Shown here in pieces: positions 24,026 through 35,739 of a stretch of DNA of 64,000 nt (the stretch's first letter is position 1; each line of letters opens with the position of its first letter). Where the stretch lies: contig NC_089273.1 of NCBI RefSeq assembly GCF_963678975.1, forward strand, positions 7,688,614-7,752,613. The letters run 5' to 3'. Origin of the DNA: Dysidea avara. Lineage: Eukaryota; Porifera; Demospongiae; Dictyoceratida; Dysideidae. The notes below the pieces were generated by a model. It searched no databases. It saw nothing but the letters and a program-made list of their open reading frames with translations, and had not been told where the DNA came from. A program made the position numbers and the translations under genes.

Positions 24026-24396
24026 CACTCATTTTTGTCAGTGATAGACTCTAAATTTGGTTTAAAAGGTAATTTTTTTTTGGAAATGAGCAATTAACAT
24101 TAATGCAGAATATTATCTTGGAGAGTCAGTAAAATCCATACATAATAATGATTGTTTCATAACACTGTAAATTCGGAAGTATGAATTCACGGTGTAGTAT
24201 GACTGTTCTATTAGAGTAAATCTATCTTTACAGCCTGCATGTGACGAATATATCTCATATCTGTGCATGTTAAATGCTTCAGACACCTAATTAAACTTGC
24301 AAGTGACTAATTAGTTTACAGTTGCTACACAGCTATAAATACATTTGTAATTGTTATCACCATAATCATTTATCATGTTATAACCATTTTTTATTA

Positions 24397-24765
24397 TTTG
24401 GTCACAACTTCAGGATTAGAGCAGCAGAGAAAGAAATAGAGGACTCAACCATCAAGACTTGTATATGGGAGATGGAACAGTATTGCGATGGACAATGCCG
24501 GTACTAACCCCTCAAGGGTGTTGCAGTACAGTATAGATGCAAGACCAGAGCCTTGATCGTCACCTTTTGACTGTGGTCACAACTTCAGGATTGGAGCAGC
24601 AGAGAAAGGAAAGGAGGACTCAATCATCAAGACTCGGGGAGATGGAATAGTATTGCCAAGGATAATGCCAGCACTAACCCCTCAAGGTTGCCACAGTGCA
24701 GTATCGATACAACCACTCCAACCAGTGCATAAGACCAGAGCCTCGATCATCACCTTTTGACTGAA
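24397..24765. repeat. Tandem duplication of about 175-190 bases
   Basis: GGTCACAACTTCAGGATTAG, GACTCAACCATCAAGACT, CACTAACCCCTCAAGG-type and CCTTGATCGTCACCTTTTGA blocks at 24397-24572 recur at 24575-24765. Both read NFRI-AAEK and ED-IIKT in one frame, suggesting a duplicated coding piece, product unknown. Confidence 0.8.
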
Positions 24766-24956
24766 CTTTTTATACTTAATGAAGCAATTAAAACAAAAAA
24801 AGTTGTAGTACTTATACTTTCCTGAGGGAGCATGCCCCCAGAGTCCCAGACTCCCTTGCCTGTTCAGCAGAATAATAGGATTGAGCCTTGCTACCACCTT
24901 CACCTTTATTCTTGGCCCGGATGTACATATCGGCAACATAATACAGTAGCTGTAGA

Positions 24957-25288
24957 CATAGGCGGCGGAAAGGGGGGGGGGCTAGGGGGCTAAAGCTCCC
25001 CTCAGAATGATATCACACCGAAATTATCTTTCTTGGAGTGGGTGATAAAGATCGAGATACTCTAATAGAGCAGTCCCTCTAATAAAGTAGTCAGTGTGTA
25101 GCGAGCTATGAAAGGATTTTTATGTAGTTTATCAGCTAGAAATGGTACCTGGTGAGGTGGAAGGCTCTTGTCAGTTGGTTGCGACCTTTTTTTTTTTTTT
25201 TTTTTTTGGTCTCACCTTACCAAACTATAAAAATAAGTCTGGGTGTCAGCCCAGCCCCCCCTCATATCAACTACTTCCTCCGCCGCTG
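24957..25288. mobile_element. hAT-type miniature element, CATAGGCGGCGGA family (332 bp)
   Basis: Ends are CATAGGCGGCGGA and TCCGCCGCTG. Exact 8-bp duplications GCTGTAGA lie at 24949-24956 and 25289-25296. It contains a G-rich run, the short module (25050-25096) and a T21-type run (25187-25207). The copy at 44800-45095 has the same order of parts. Confidence 0.9.
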
Positions 25289-25296
25289 GCTGTAGA

Positions 25297-26510
25297 TAAT
25301 GCCCCTAGGCAGAGTTATAGGGGTGGGAATTTTTTCCTACTATCACACTATCACAGTAGTTCTTTTCGCAGTTCTTTGCCTGGCCATCATCAACTGCTGT
25401 CAAAGCATTAGTTTCGTCCCCCAGACCCTTCCTCAAGCATACTTACCACACAAAAATAACTTAGTTTAGCAGTGCACAAACAATTATTGACAGCATATGT
25501 ACACTTACCACATTGTTGAACCATGTATACCACCAGAATCCACCGGATTGACAACTAACACGTGATCTATTTAGGGGAAATCTCGTGGAAAGTCCCAAAT
25601 TACCTGAAGCGGACACTCGTGATACGTGGTTTTAAATTGAATGGTTTAAGAATGTAACTAGATGGTGAGGCGTACTTTAATCGGCTCGACTTTAATGAGA
25701 AACTCGAGCCCCTCGTGAGAAACTACATCGCTTGAGCAACGCTTGAAAAAGTAAGAGTCAAGAATACTGATCGAGGTACTCTATGATATATGCCAGTCTT
25801 GAATGCTAACGAAACGAGGAGTGAAGTTTGTGTAACGTGTCACATCGCCACACACTGATTCACCGCGTTTGTGCGATAGGGTTTATGGACCTGTCCACCA
25901 GATGCTGAAAAGAAATTCATTCCACCACATGTTGAAAGGAAATTTATTCCAACTTGTGAAGTTATTGATATACTCATTGTTGGGGTCCACGGGGACATCG
26001 ATGATCATTTACCAGTCAGCTGTAAGTAATGTCACAACAGAAGGAAAGGAACCATTACCATACCCCGGCTATGGCATACTTATTTTCCTGGTCAGTTTAT
26101 GTACACTCAACCACAGATCGAAATGTAGAACTTTGGTTGCAGGTGGAAAATAAACACCTTTTTACTCAGTTACAAGAGATTCACCCAGCTGGGATAAAAT
26201 GTTGAAGTGAATGTCATTTGTACTAACTTGTTCATCAGGTATTGGACAATTCCAAGTGTCCAGATTATGCAGTTGTCCTCTTGTTCATGTTTACACGTTT
26301 AGGCAAGTTCCACAACATCCTATAATCTATTACTATATCGGTGTGGAATAATGCTTATATAATATTTTTCATATTCCAGGCTTTAGGTGTATTGTATTTA
26401 ACACCTGTTTGTTGGTTTTTGCAGGCCATCTGGTCATACTGGTTTATCCTCTAGCAGTTGAATGTGATCATGGTACATATGTAAGTTGAGACCATGCAAG
26501 AACATAGATA
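25297..26510. other. No gene recognised; a CpG-richer patch at about 25560-25880
   Basis: Short unsupported open frames only. The patch has more CG dinucleotides than its surroundings (ACTCGTGATACG, GAGGCG, CGGCTCGAC). A near-duplicate ATGCTGAAAAGAAATTCATTCC / ATGTTGAAAGGAAATTTATT-type pair lies at 25900-25950. Confidence 0.4.
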
Positions 26511-26514
26511 CAGG

Positions 26515-27690
26515 TATCATGAATTTCAGGTCAGTTAATGTTCAGAGGAATTGTATTATTGCAATTGTTCTTTTTGTAGTTATCAATTATCATTGACCAG
26601 TTTGTGATAGCGTACTTTTGTTTGACTAATGACCTAATGTTCTGGTTTACATGCTTACCCAACAGTTATGTTACTCACTTAACCTGCATATGGGATATAT
26701 ATATTTTTAGTTCATTTTGATTATCCATCCTTTATTGGTACAGCCTGGCATATTGATCTTTTGCACATTATCTTTCTAATTCAGTGCCTGCTGGATTGCT
26801 TCATCAGATATCGAAACAGGTGTCTTTGGTGTTGCGACCGATGTTCCAGGTCAGTTTGCATGTGTGTTTAATTTAAGGTTGACTTCAGTACCTGCTTATT
26901 CTTTTACAGGTCTTGGTATCGAGTGTCATGAATTTCATGTCAGTTGACGTACAGAAGAATTGTATTATTGCAATTGTTGTTTTTGTAGTTATCAATTATC
27001 ACTGTATACTAGTGATGTGAATTTGCAGGTCAGTCTACTCAGATGTATCGGGTATAGTGTTGATGGGTTCAAACAATATCCAGTGTAGACTGTAGTGGCA
27101 TCAAGGATGTTAATTTCTAGGTCAGTTTACATGTTGTGATGTTAGTGATTTTTTCCTAGTACCCAGATGTTAAGTGTATTGTATTTAATGCCTAGCTACC
27201 TGTTATGTTTTTAAATTATGGTATATCAGTGTAGACGGTACAACAGTAAGCCTTCTGTGTTGTAGTAACTATTTGTTTCATAATTATGCTGTTGTCCTGG
27301 AATGGCACAATTTTTGGGCAACCAGTGTGAAGTCCAGTGGTAGAAACATTGTATTATGACCAAGTTGTGATAGCATACTTTTGTTTGACTAATGTCCTAA
27401 TGTTCAGGTTTGACATGCTTACCCAACAGTTATGTTATTCATTCACTTAGCATGGGATATAATTTTTGTTCATTTTGATTATCCATGCTATGATTGATAC
27501 AGCCAGGCATATTGATTTTTTATACATTCTCTTTTAATTCAGTGCCTGCTGGATTGTGTCATCAGATATCGAAACAAGTGTTTTTGGTGTTGCAACCAGT
27601 GTTCCAGGTCAGTTGCATGAGTGTTTAAATTAAGGTTAACTTCAGTGCCTGCTTATTCTTTTACAGGTCTCAGTATCGTCATGCTGACAT
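26515..27690 (+). repeat. Tandemly duplicated exon-like blocks
   Basis: A block of about 320 bases (about 26600-26920) recurs at 27361-27676, sharing ATAGCGTACTTTTGTTTGAC, CATCAGATATCGAAACA and CTGCTTATTCTTTTACAGGT. A shorter block (26515-26595) recurs at 26925-27005 with GAATTGTATTATTGCAATTG. TTACAG|GT-type and TTCAG|TGCCTGCTGG boundaries look like splice acceptors, so this may be a decaying multi-exon transcript. No protein family is recognised. Confidence 0.7.
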
Positions 27691-27758
27691 ACAAGGAATC
27701 ATTGATGTGATGTTGATTAACGTTGTTACACATTGTTGTATGTTTACCATATGGCAAG

Positions 27759-27800
27759 AAATTTTCATGGCCATCATGAAATTTTCATGGCCATCATGAA
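27759..27800. repeat. 20-bp tandem duplication
   Basis: GAAATTTTCATGGCCATCAT is repeated twice head to tail. Confidence 0.9.
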
Positions 27801-27959
27801 ATTTGAATATTGTGTAAGTTGTGTGGAACAACCCAACTTATACATGGTCACTGGCAAACCACGAACCAAATTCGAGCCACAACACCACCAACCACATTCG
27901 AGCAATCTATTACAAAATTTTGTTGCACCATTTGTGTGTGCATAATACTTAATGAAAGC

Positions 27960-28640
27960 CACAACACAAGCTACATGGTAAACACTACATAGAGGTGGTA
28001 ACCCCTAAAGGCTTGTTACCTTTTGTATTCACCTTATCGGCCTTTGTGGTTAATCTATTAAAAATTACATGTAAATAGAGAATTGAAGAGTATGCTTAAA
28101 GCACCTTCGCTAGTGATTTTGTTCTTCACACCATAAGACAACTGGCGATTTATAAACACTCGCATGGGGTGTGGCACTAAATGGAGTTTAAAAGATTTCA
28201 GCTTAAAACGCCATCCCTAGGGAACTTACGGTTCAGCACGTTGTCACAACTTGTTTTGATCAGGCATTAGAGTTTGTGTCCACGTCGTGCCTTTAAAAGT
28301 TATTGTAGGGATTAGAGGTTTGATTGAAGAAAATACGCGTATAGGCAAACCAGGATTGGATAATGTCAGTGCTAGATGGACTATACAAACACGACTATGT
28401 TGACTGGTATAACGTGACAGTAGTTGTAACAAAAGGTAGAGAAATAAAGTGAAATACGCCTATTTTTATTTTGCGATGGTTACTTTTTTTATTTTAGCGA
28501 GGTCGCAAGAAAACTGTGATGATGATGATGACGACTCCTAAAGATTTTTTTATCACGTAACGCAATACAAATCTATTGAGAGATGTTGCGTAATCTAGGA
28601 CTAATATTGCGAAACCGACCCTACACGCAAATAACTCACA
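27960..28640. other. No gene seen
   Basis: No open frame or repeat recognised, apart from a short GATGATGATGATGAC run near 28515. Confidence 0.4.
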
Positions 28641-28718
28641 GTAGTGGCCGCGCGTCTTTTAATTGGGCGTGCGCTTTGTAGTTTTTTGGCCGCGCGACTC
28701 ACTACCGTGAGTCTTGAT
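28640..28718 (-). mobile_element. Hairpin-type end, inverted orientation
   Basis: GGCCGCGCGACTCACTACCG followed by TGAGTCTTGAT is the reverse complement of the end at 9178. It abuts a copy of the short module (28720-28772), so this hairpin element seems to end exactly at the module's edge. Confidence 0.7.
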
Positions 28719-28719
28719 T

Positions 28720-28772
28720 CAGTTACTGTTCTATTAGAATTTATGACTTCTCTATTAGAGTATCTCGATTTT
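28720..28772 (-). repeat. Short module, doubled, minus orientation
   Basis: CTGTTCTATTAGAATTTATG then CTTCTCTATTAGAGTATCTC and GAT. It lies about 135-185 bases inside the right end of the proposed hAT-type element. Confidence 0.85.
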
Positions 28773-28908
28773 TTAAACGGAATTGCGCAATCTGTGGATT
28801 TTCCTACTACTAAAGCTTTATTATCACCTCAAAATGCTAGCATAATTCCTGATTCCCACATACCTATTATACCCGAAATTATGCCGGAATAATCGCCGCA
28901 TCCCTAAT

Positions 28909-28958
28909 CAAGATTGTTGTACCCTAATAGGACAGTCACCCTAATACAATAGTCAACA
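28909..28958 (+). repeat. Short module, diverged
   Basis: CAAGATTGTTGTACCCTAAT, AGGACAGTCACCCTAATACA and ATAGTCA follow the proposed hAT-type element. Confidence 0.7.
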
Positions 28959-29930
28959 CTTTTAATATTACTAGTGACTGCTAAAGTGACTCTTAGATTC
29001 AGTCTTAGTAATCTAACTCTCAAAAAATTTTCTGGAGAGTAGGAGGCATGTCCCAAGACCCCAATATGTGTCTCGAACAGGGAATGTGGGCACAAATTAC
29101 ATCCTGTCACACAACATGTCATATCTTGATATTGGAATAGCATATTTGCATTACACAACTTGTGTTATAAAACCAACTAAATTAGGTCTGAAAATTGTTT
29201 GACCACAGCTTAATGAAATAAAAAGTTATGTGTATTGAAAGTTTGAAAAAGTAGTCAATTTTTGTTTGCCCGCATGCCCTATTTTCAGAGGCCCAGTCAC
29301 ATATAAGTCCACTGGATACTAAGATAGACTAAACTCCTCAAGATTTCCTAATAGAGGAGTCACCCTAATACAACAGTCAAACTGATGGCAATCTGATTAA
29401 CTGCTAAAATCACTCCTTTCAATCTCTCAGAGGGTCTGATTTCAAAAATTGCTGGAGAGCATTCTATAATCACTGCTTGAAGTTTCTTAGTTTCCTAGAG
29501 TGGTATAACCCCAGCATATGGAACAGTTAATTGTTTGATATTGTAGTAACTTTTTAGTAAACCTGCATTCTTTGATGTTTTACTGACACGGTGAAAAAAG
29601 CTAAGAATAATAAGGTCTATAACAGTCTTATTATGTTAGTATTGGAATGAAATAGTACAGCATATATTATTAGATTAGGACTTTACTATAAAAAGCTTAT
29701 TGAATACATTTAAGACAGTCATATATTAGAGATTAAACCACTAGTATAGTGCAGTGTATTATCAGACTATACTAAGCCTATTTCAACCATATATTGGCTA
29801 CTATACTACTGTACCTTTTTACTTTCCTATAATCTGTGGCTACCTTAATTAAATACTTTCTATAATTATATTTGTAATGAATTTAATTCTGTAAATATGT
29901 TATAACCACAATAGGTACAGCTAGTAAATC
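28959..29930. other. Mostly unannotated; one module copy and one TGTGAC-type end
   Basis: A diverged module copy lies at 29337-29385 (CCTAATAGAGGAGTCACCCT). A right end of the TGTGAC family lies at about 29265-29301 (GCCCTATTTTCAGAGGCCCA, GTCACA), resembling the right end at 53397, but no matching left end was found. The rest is AT-rich without genes. Confidence 0.5.
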
Positions 29931-31116
29931 AATGTCTCCTTGGCTGGCCATGACAGTATCAAATCAATTTCGTCATTTATTAGTCCTTGTCCAACTGCAG
30001 CAGGTAAGACAGTAAATACAATTCACAAGTTCCATTATAAATTACCTGTATTATCATCACCACATAGAGCTCTATGGCAATCTGTTAGTCATCTGGTAGA
30101 ACAGTCCCACAGCTGTAATACAAAGATGGTAAATATAATGTGTATTCTGGACAATCGTTGGACTTACAGTTTGTAACAATAAGAATTTTATAAAGCAAGA
30201 CCTTGTCTGGAAACCTAGTATTGCCATGTAGAACATCGGCTAGGTCCCACAACTCTATTAAAGATGGTAAATATAATGCGCATACTGAACAATCATTGTA
30301 CTTACAGTTTGTAACAATCTTTTAAAACTGAGACCGAGTCTGAGACTGACAATCCATGTAGAATTAAGACAAGTCTGATAAGACCAGGTCTCACAACCCT
30401 AAATGGAGGCAAACATGATTCATATTTTGGATTACTTGGTGTACTTACAGTTGTTATCAGCGAGTCTAACCAGACATAAAACGGCCACTTAGTATGTGAC
30501 TTTGTTGGGCTAATATCAGACGAAGATTTTTGAACGGTCATATCTTAGCCAAGAACAATGATATCAAGCTGTAACTAGAAGCTATGGTTATCAAGTGTTA
30601 AAATAAGTACATTCAAGCATTGATTTATGATAAATTCCTAATGTATAAACATACCTGCTAGTTAGAGTTTGATATATTCACTCTTGGCTGAGATATAACT
30701 GTTCAAAAATCTTCATCTGACATTCGCCCATACCCAAAACTCACAAAAATACTCCTACCACGTGGCCATTTTTATGTCTGTTACGTAAGCTCACAAGAAG
30801 CATCTGATACATTGATAACCAAGTCCAAGAATCCTTTAATCACTAAGTACAACTGAAACAAGACTAAATAATTATACTATAATTTGCATACTCTCAGTGA
30901 ACTTACTTTTGTTAGCAATACGAGCATGGTCAGTGAAATAAGGACAAACAAGATGGAACAGGTTCTTGAAAGTACTCAACTCATTTACAGTGCCAGATGT
31001 ACATGTGGTAGCAGCCATCAGCGTTGATAAAAAGCATACAGTGGAAAACATGAAGAAATTATACCGGTTCCCAGAAGAAATCAGACCAGTTTCCACAAAC
31101 CTAAACGAAGGCAAAT
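29931..31116 (-). pseudogene. Minus-strand mini-exon locus, part 1 (split by composite A)
   Basis: Repeated blocks end in GTTACAAACT|GTAAGTAC-type donors and begin after TTTAATAG or CCATTTAG acceptors. Introns are about 45-60 bases. Exon-like blocks include 30541-30448 (starts MTVQKSSSDISPTKS, ends DSLITT before a donor), 30403-30313 and 30271-30180. Blocks 30403-30313 and 30271-30180 are paralogous but not open in the same frame. A further frame (31114-30872) has a hydrophobic stretch MFSTVCFLSTLMA. The product is not recognised. The strand could also be plus, because AAAGATG|GTAAATATAA and TTACAG are possible sites there. Confidence 0.35.
30471..30780. mobile_element. Small foldback or miniature element
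   Basis: CAGACATAAA at 30471 pairs with TTTATGTCTG at 30771-30780. Further in, AGATTTTTGAACGGTCATAT (about 30524) pairs with ATATAACTGTTCAAAAATCT (about 30691). Arms are about 95-110 bases, diverged, with a centre of about 100 bases. Confidence 0.7.
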
Positions 31117-31989
31117 ATCAAAACACACGGTAGTGTGTCGTGCGGCCAAAGAAGCCGGCGCGCCACACCGTGAGTATATTAACAGGAAGAACGAAAACGT
31201 CATTTTCACACCTTTGTATCTCGGTAATCACTTCTCTGATTGGAACCAAATTTGCTACACAGTTGCCCGCCAGCCAAGGGAGTCTGCATTCCAAATTTGA
31301 AGGAAATCGCTCCAGCCATTTCCGAGATACGAGTTGCCAAATTTCGTTTTTTTTCTTCGTTTTTTTCTTCGTCTTTTCGCACACTTGCAAAAATTGCTAT
31401 AACAAGCAAACGCGCACTCCGATCGCCTTGAAATTTGGCACACAGAAAGGGAGTCCATAGGCGAATCCTAGCATCAAATTTGGTACAAATCCGATGAATG
31501 GTTCAGGAGTTATGACCGATTATTCGTGTAAAACAAGATCGATTTGTTGTCACGCCTACAGGGTAAACCGCTTCATGGAATGAGTTGAAAATTGCTATGT
31601 AGATGGAGTAACCATCGTAGGAGTGCCTTTTGGTGGTTTGAAAGGAATCGAGATAAAGACCACGGAGATATGACACAAAACCCAACCTGTGTCACAATTA
31701 CGCGATCGATTTTTATGAATAAAAAAGTATTAGTTTTCACGCCTACTAGGCAAACCGCTTAGAGCAATGAGCTGAAAATCAGTGTATAGCTGGAATAATC
31801 TTCATAGAAAGTCCTTGCAGTAGTACAGAAGAATCGGATTACAAACCAATGAGTTATGATTCGAAAGCCAACTCCGTGTAGCAAATGCGAGATCGAGATA
31901 CTCTAATAGAACAGTCACCCTAATAGAGCATTCGGCTAATTTATTTACTCCATCATAGAATTTTATTACATCACAAGTCATTCTGTAGG

Positions 31990-34640
31990 GAGTTCAGCTG
32001 CAAACAGTTAATTTTATAGACAGTTCAGCAAGAAGACAGTCACCATGTGGAGAGTTAAGCAAATATATCACTATAGAGATTCAAAACATTACAAGTCACA
32101 CTGAAGAAAGTTCAGCTATAAACAGGTCATGCACTGTGTAGAGAATTCAGCTACAATTAAGTCACTCTCTAGAGAATTCAGCTACACAGAATTCAGCTAC
32201 ACACAAGTCACTGTGGAGAGAGTTCAGCTACAAACAAATTACCCTTTAGAGTGATCAGCTACAAACAAAACACTTTGCAGAGTGTTCAGCTACAACATTA
32301 CAACCTTTAGAGTGATCAGCAATGAACAAATCAACACAAATCTACCTGTAGAGAGATCAGCTAGAAACAAATCACCCTGAAGAGAGTTCAGCTACAAAAA
32401 ATCACCCTGTAAAGACATCAGCTAGAAACTAGACACAATGTAAGGAGTTCAGCTACAAGCAATCACCATGTAGAGAGTTCAGCTAAAACAAATCAACCTG
32501 CAGAGAGATCAGCTACAAACAAATCACCTTATAGAGAGTTCAGCTACAAACAGATTACCTGTAGAGAGATCGTCTACAAACAAATCAACTTGTAGAGAGA
32601 TCAGCTACAAACTAGACACAAAGTAAGGAGTTCAGCTACAAGTAAATTACCCTGTAGAGAGTTCATCTACAAACAAATCAACCTGTAGAGCAATCAGCTA
32701 GAAACAAATCACCCTGAAGAGAAGTCAACTACAAAAAATCACCCTGTAGAGAGATCAGCTAGAAACAAATCACCCTGAAGAGAGGTCAGCTACAAACAAA
32801 TCACCCTGAAGAGAGGTCAGCTACAAACAAAACACTTTGCAGAGAATTCAGCTACAAACAAATCAGCTTGTAGAGAGATCAGTTACACACAAATCAACCT
32901 GTAGACAGATAAGCTAGAAACAAATCACCCTGTAGAGAGTAGCTACAAGTAAAACACACTGTAGAGAGTTCAGCAACAAAGAAATCACCATGTAGAGAGT
33001 TCAGCTGCAAACAAATCACCTTATAGAGAGTTCAGCTACAAACAAATCACCCTGTAGAGAGATCAGCTAGAAACTAGACACAATGTAAGGAGTTCAGCTA
33101 CAAGCAAATCACCCTTTAGTGAGTTCAGCTACAAACAAATCAACCTGCAGTGAGATCACCTACAAAAAAGCACCTAGTACAGAGTTCAGCTACAAACAAA
33201 TTACCCTGTAGAGAGATCGGCTACAAACAAATCAACCAGTAGAAAGATCAGCTACACACAAATCAACTTGTAGAGAGATCAGCTACAAACAAATCACCCT
33301 GTAGAGAGATCAGCTAGAAACTAGACACAATGTAAGGAGTTCAGCTACAAGTAAATCACCCTGTAGAGTGTTCAGCTAAAACAAATCAACCTGCAGAGAG
33401 ATCAGCTACAAATAAATCACTTTACAGACAGTTCAGCCACAAACAAATCACCTTGTAGAGAGATTGGCTGCAAATTAATCAACCTGCAGAGAGATCAGCT
33501 ACACACAAATCAACTTTTAGAGAGATCAGCTACAAACAAATCACCCTGTAGAGAGATCAGCTAGAAACTAGATACAATGCAAGGAGTTCAGCTACAAGCA
33601 AAATCACCCTTTAGTGAGTTCAGCTACAAACAAATCAACCTGCAGTGAGATCACCCACAAAAACACACTTGTACAGAGTTCAGTTACAAACAAATCACCC
33701 TGTAGAGAGATCAGGTAGAAGAATTCACCTTGTAGAGAGTTCAGCAACAAAGAAACCACCATGTAGAGAGTTCAGCTGCAAACAAATCATCCAGTAGAAA
33801 GATCAGCTAGAAGAAGTTACCTTGTAGAGAGTTCAGTTACAAAGAAACCATCATACAGAGAGTTCAGCTACAAAGAAATTACCCCGTAGAGAGTTCAGCT
33901 AGAAGAAGTTACCTTGTAAAGAGTTCAGCTACAAAGAAACCATCATGTACAGAGTTCAGCTACAAAGAAACCACCTGTACAGAATTCAACTACAAACAAA
34001 TTACTCTGTATAGAGATCAGCTAGAAGAAGTTACCTTGTAGATAGTTCAGCTACAACAATTCACCCTGTAGAAAGATCAGCTAGAAGAAGTCACCTTGTA
34101 GAGTGTTCAGTTACAAAGAAACCATCATGTAGAGAGTTCAGCTGCAAACAAATCACTCTGTAGAGAGTTCAGCTACAAAGAAACCGCCATGTAGAGAGTT
34201 CAGCCTCATACAAACCACCTTGTAGAGAATTCAACTACAACAAATCACCCTGTAGAGAAGAAGTTACCTTGTAGAGAGTTCAGCTACAAAGAAACCATCA
34301 TGTAGAGAGTTCAGCTGCAAACAAATCACCCTGCAGAGAGTTCAGCTACAAAAAAAATCACCCTGTAGAGAGTTCAGCTAGACGAAGTCACCTTATAGAG
34401 AGTTCAGCTACAGAGAAACCATCATGTAGAGAGTTCGGCTACAAAGACACCACCATGTAGAAAGTTTAGCTGCAAACAAATCACCTGTAGAGAGTTCAGC
34501 TAGAAACAAAATACCCTGTAGAGAGACCAGCTAGAAGAGGTTACCTTGTAGAGAGTTCAACTACAAAGAAACCATCCTGTATATAGTTCAGCTACATTTC
34601 AAGTCACCCAGTAGAGAAATCAGCTGCAAAAAAATCCTGT
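31990..34640 (+). repeat. 31-bp minisatellite in composite A (about 85 units)
   Basis: The unit starts GTAGAGAG, continues TTCAGCTACAAACAAATC (or ATCAGCTAGAAAC) and ends ACCCT, with a 31-base period. Variants alternate AAGAAGTTACCTT and AAGAAACCATCAT in place of ACAAATCACCCT. The period is not divisible by three and stops occur in every frame, so it is not coding. It is too uniform, too short-spaced and unlike a CRISPR array. Confidence 0.95.
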
Positions 34641-34837
34641 GGGGAATAATGGGCATGTAATAAATATATGTATATAATTTGTATAATTACTAATAAAATC
34701 AAAAATAATTGAAGTACTAAAATTCTTCTTTAAGTTCTTTTCTTCTTCCTGTAGTAAAGAAAAAAACACATGGGTTAAAAAAGCCCCAAAGCCAGCCATA
34801 GGCCGGCTTTGCAGTATACAAATACAAAAAGAAGTGA

Positions 34838-35162
34838 TATCTAATCAAAAACAGCCAAGCTGTAAAAAAAGGTGCGGCCCCAAAAAGGCCATGGTGAAAA
34901 AAGATGTGAAATCCAAGGTGGCGGCCAAGAAATGGCTGTGATGGTAGGTTAATGGTTACATTTTAATAACGACAATTCAGGTGAATTTTGTGCCGCTTAG
35001 TCTTGGCACCAAATTCACCTGAATTGTTGTTATTAAAATGTAACCATTAACTTACCATCACAGCCATTTCTTGGCCGCCACCTTGGATTTCACATCTTTT
35101 TTCACCATGGCCTTTTTGGGGGCCGCACCTTTTTTTACAGCTTGGCTGTTTTTGATTAGATA
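34838..35162. mobile_element. Foldback tail of composite A (325 bp)
   Basis: Arms start TATCTAATCAAAAACAGCC and end in the complement. The arm reads AVKKGAAPKKAMVKK and ends VAAKKWL before a stop. The loop is GTGCCGCTTAGTCTTGGCAC. It forms the right boundary of the composite, since A and B differ immediately beyond it. Confidence 0.9.
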
Positions 35163-35720
35163 AATTGTATACTGGACACTCTCAGTGTACTTACTTACAG
35201 ATGTTAGCAATAAGAAGAATCTCCTAGAGCTGAGACTAAGTCTGTAATTCCTATCCTTTTGAAAAAAAAGAATAAAAACACGATCAGGCTTAATGCACTT
35301 ACAGCTGTAAGTAATTAGAAGATGAGGTCGAACAACTCCGTCAAAAAAGAAGAAAACTATCCACATATGGTCGCTACCAGATTCTTTAAAGGAAGCAGCT
35401 GCCATTGAAGGAAATTAACACTGCAGATGTCGTACACTGACAACCTGGAGAACTAAGAGGTCCGAAAAGAAACTGTACGAAGAGATAATATACAAAATCA
35501 TAAGAGCAGACCTTGCATACTCTTACCATTGATGGCTGATGAACTGTGTCCACTCGTCGTCCACCATAAGCTGAGATAACAAGTTATAAAACATGTAATA
35601 CGTACACAGCAACACCAAAGTTGAATCATTTGTAGGCCATTGTCATACAATATACACAATAAACAATTTAATATGACTAAACTTATCGTACAAGCCATCG
35701 TTTTACAGTAGTCTAATACT
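35163..35720 (-). pseudogene. Minus-strand mini-exon locus, part 2
   Basis: TTGCTAACATCT|GTAAGTAAG, ACTGAGAGTGTCCAG and GACTTAGTCTCAGCTCTAGG here are paralogous to the intron and exon pieces at 30300-30400 and 30890-30915. An exon-like frame starts MAAASFKESGSDHMWIVFFF at 35405 and reaches a CAGCT|GTAAGTGC-type donor. The locus continues on the other side of composite A. Product unknown. Confidence 0.35.
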
Positions 35721-35739
35721 TACTCATCTAGAGCTGTTT

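Larger units (their letters stand above)
22963..28906. mobile_element. Proposed 5.9-kb hAT-type element of the GCATAAT family
   Basis: The left end TAGGCATGAGGCTATTATGC and the right end (reverse complement TAGGGATGCGGCGATTATTC) match the two end types of the complete copy at 19658-20104. The flanking 8 bases are identical: ATCAAGAT at 22955-22962 and 28907-28914. Inside are a foldback (23211-24025), a smaller hAT-type element (24957-25288), two sets of tandem duplications, and the inverted end of a hairpin element (28687-28718). No hAT transposase frame was recognised. The pairing rests on the exact duplication and the end sequences; two unrelated fragments sharing 8 bases by chance is the alternative. 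Confidence 0.55.
31117..35162 (+). mobile_element. Composite element A (hairpin end, body, module, minisatellite, foldback)
   Basis: Parts in order: an ATCAAAACACACGGTAG hairpin end with GTGCGGCCAAAGAAGCCGG; a body of about 745 bases shared with B and C (blocks such as GGCGCGCCACACCGTGAG and GCACACAGAAAGGGAG-type); the short module at 31891-31936; a 31-bp minisatellite; about 190 bases with GGCCATAGGCCGG; and a foldback tail ending at 35162. Copy B repeats the same order starting about 1 kb after A ends. No protein-coding frame runs through it. It interrupts a minus-strand mini-exon locus. The class is unknown. Confidence 0.8.

Noticed and set aside
23199..24044. Two similar open frames of about 97 codons on opposite strands
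   Set aside because: They are mirror images produced by the near-perfect arms of the foldback, with no recognisable protein.
31118..31460. Cluster of overlapping short open frames on both strands at the start of composite A
   Set aside because: Six overlapping frames in both directions with Lys/Phe-rich low-complexity content (TTTTTTCTTCG runs); none is conserved in B and C without frameshifts.
31117..35162. Calling the composites Helitrons or DINE-1 elements
   Set aside because: The internal tandem array and terminal hairpin are suggestive, but no TC...CTRR ends, A-T insertion site or Rep/helicase sequence is visible.
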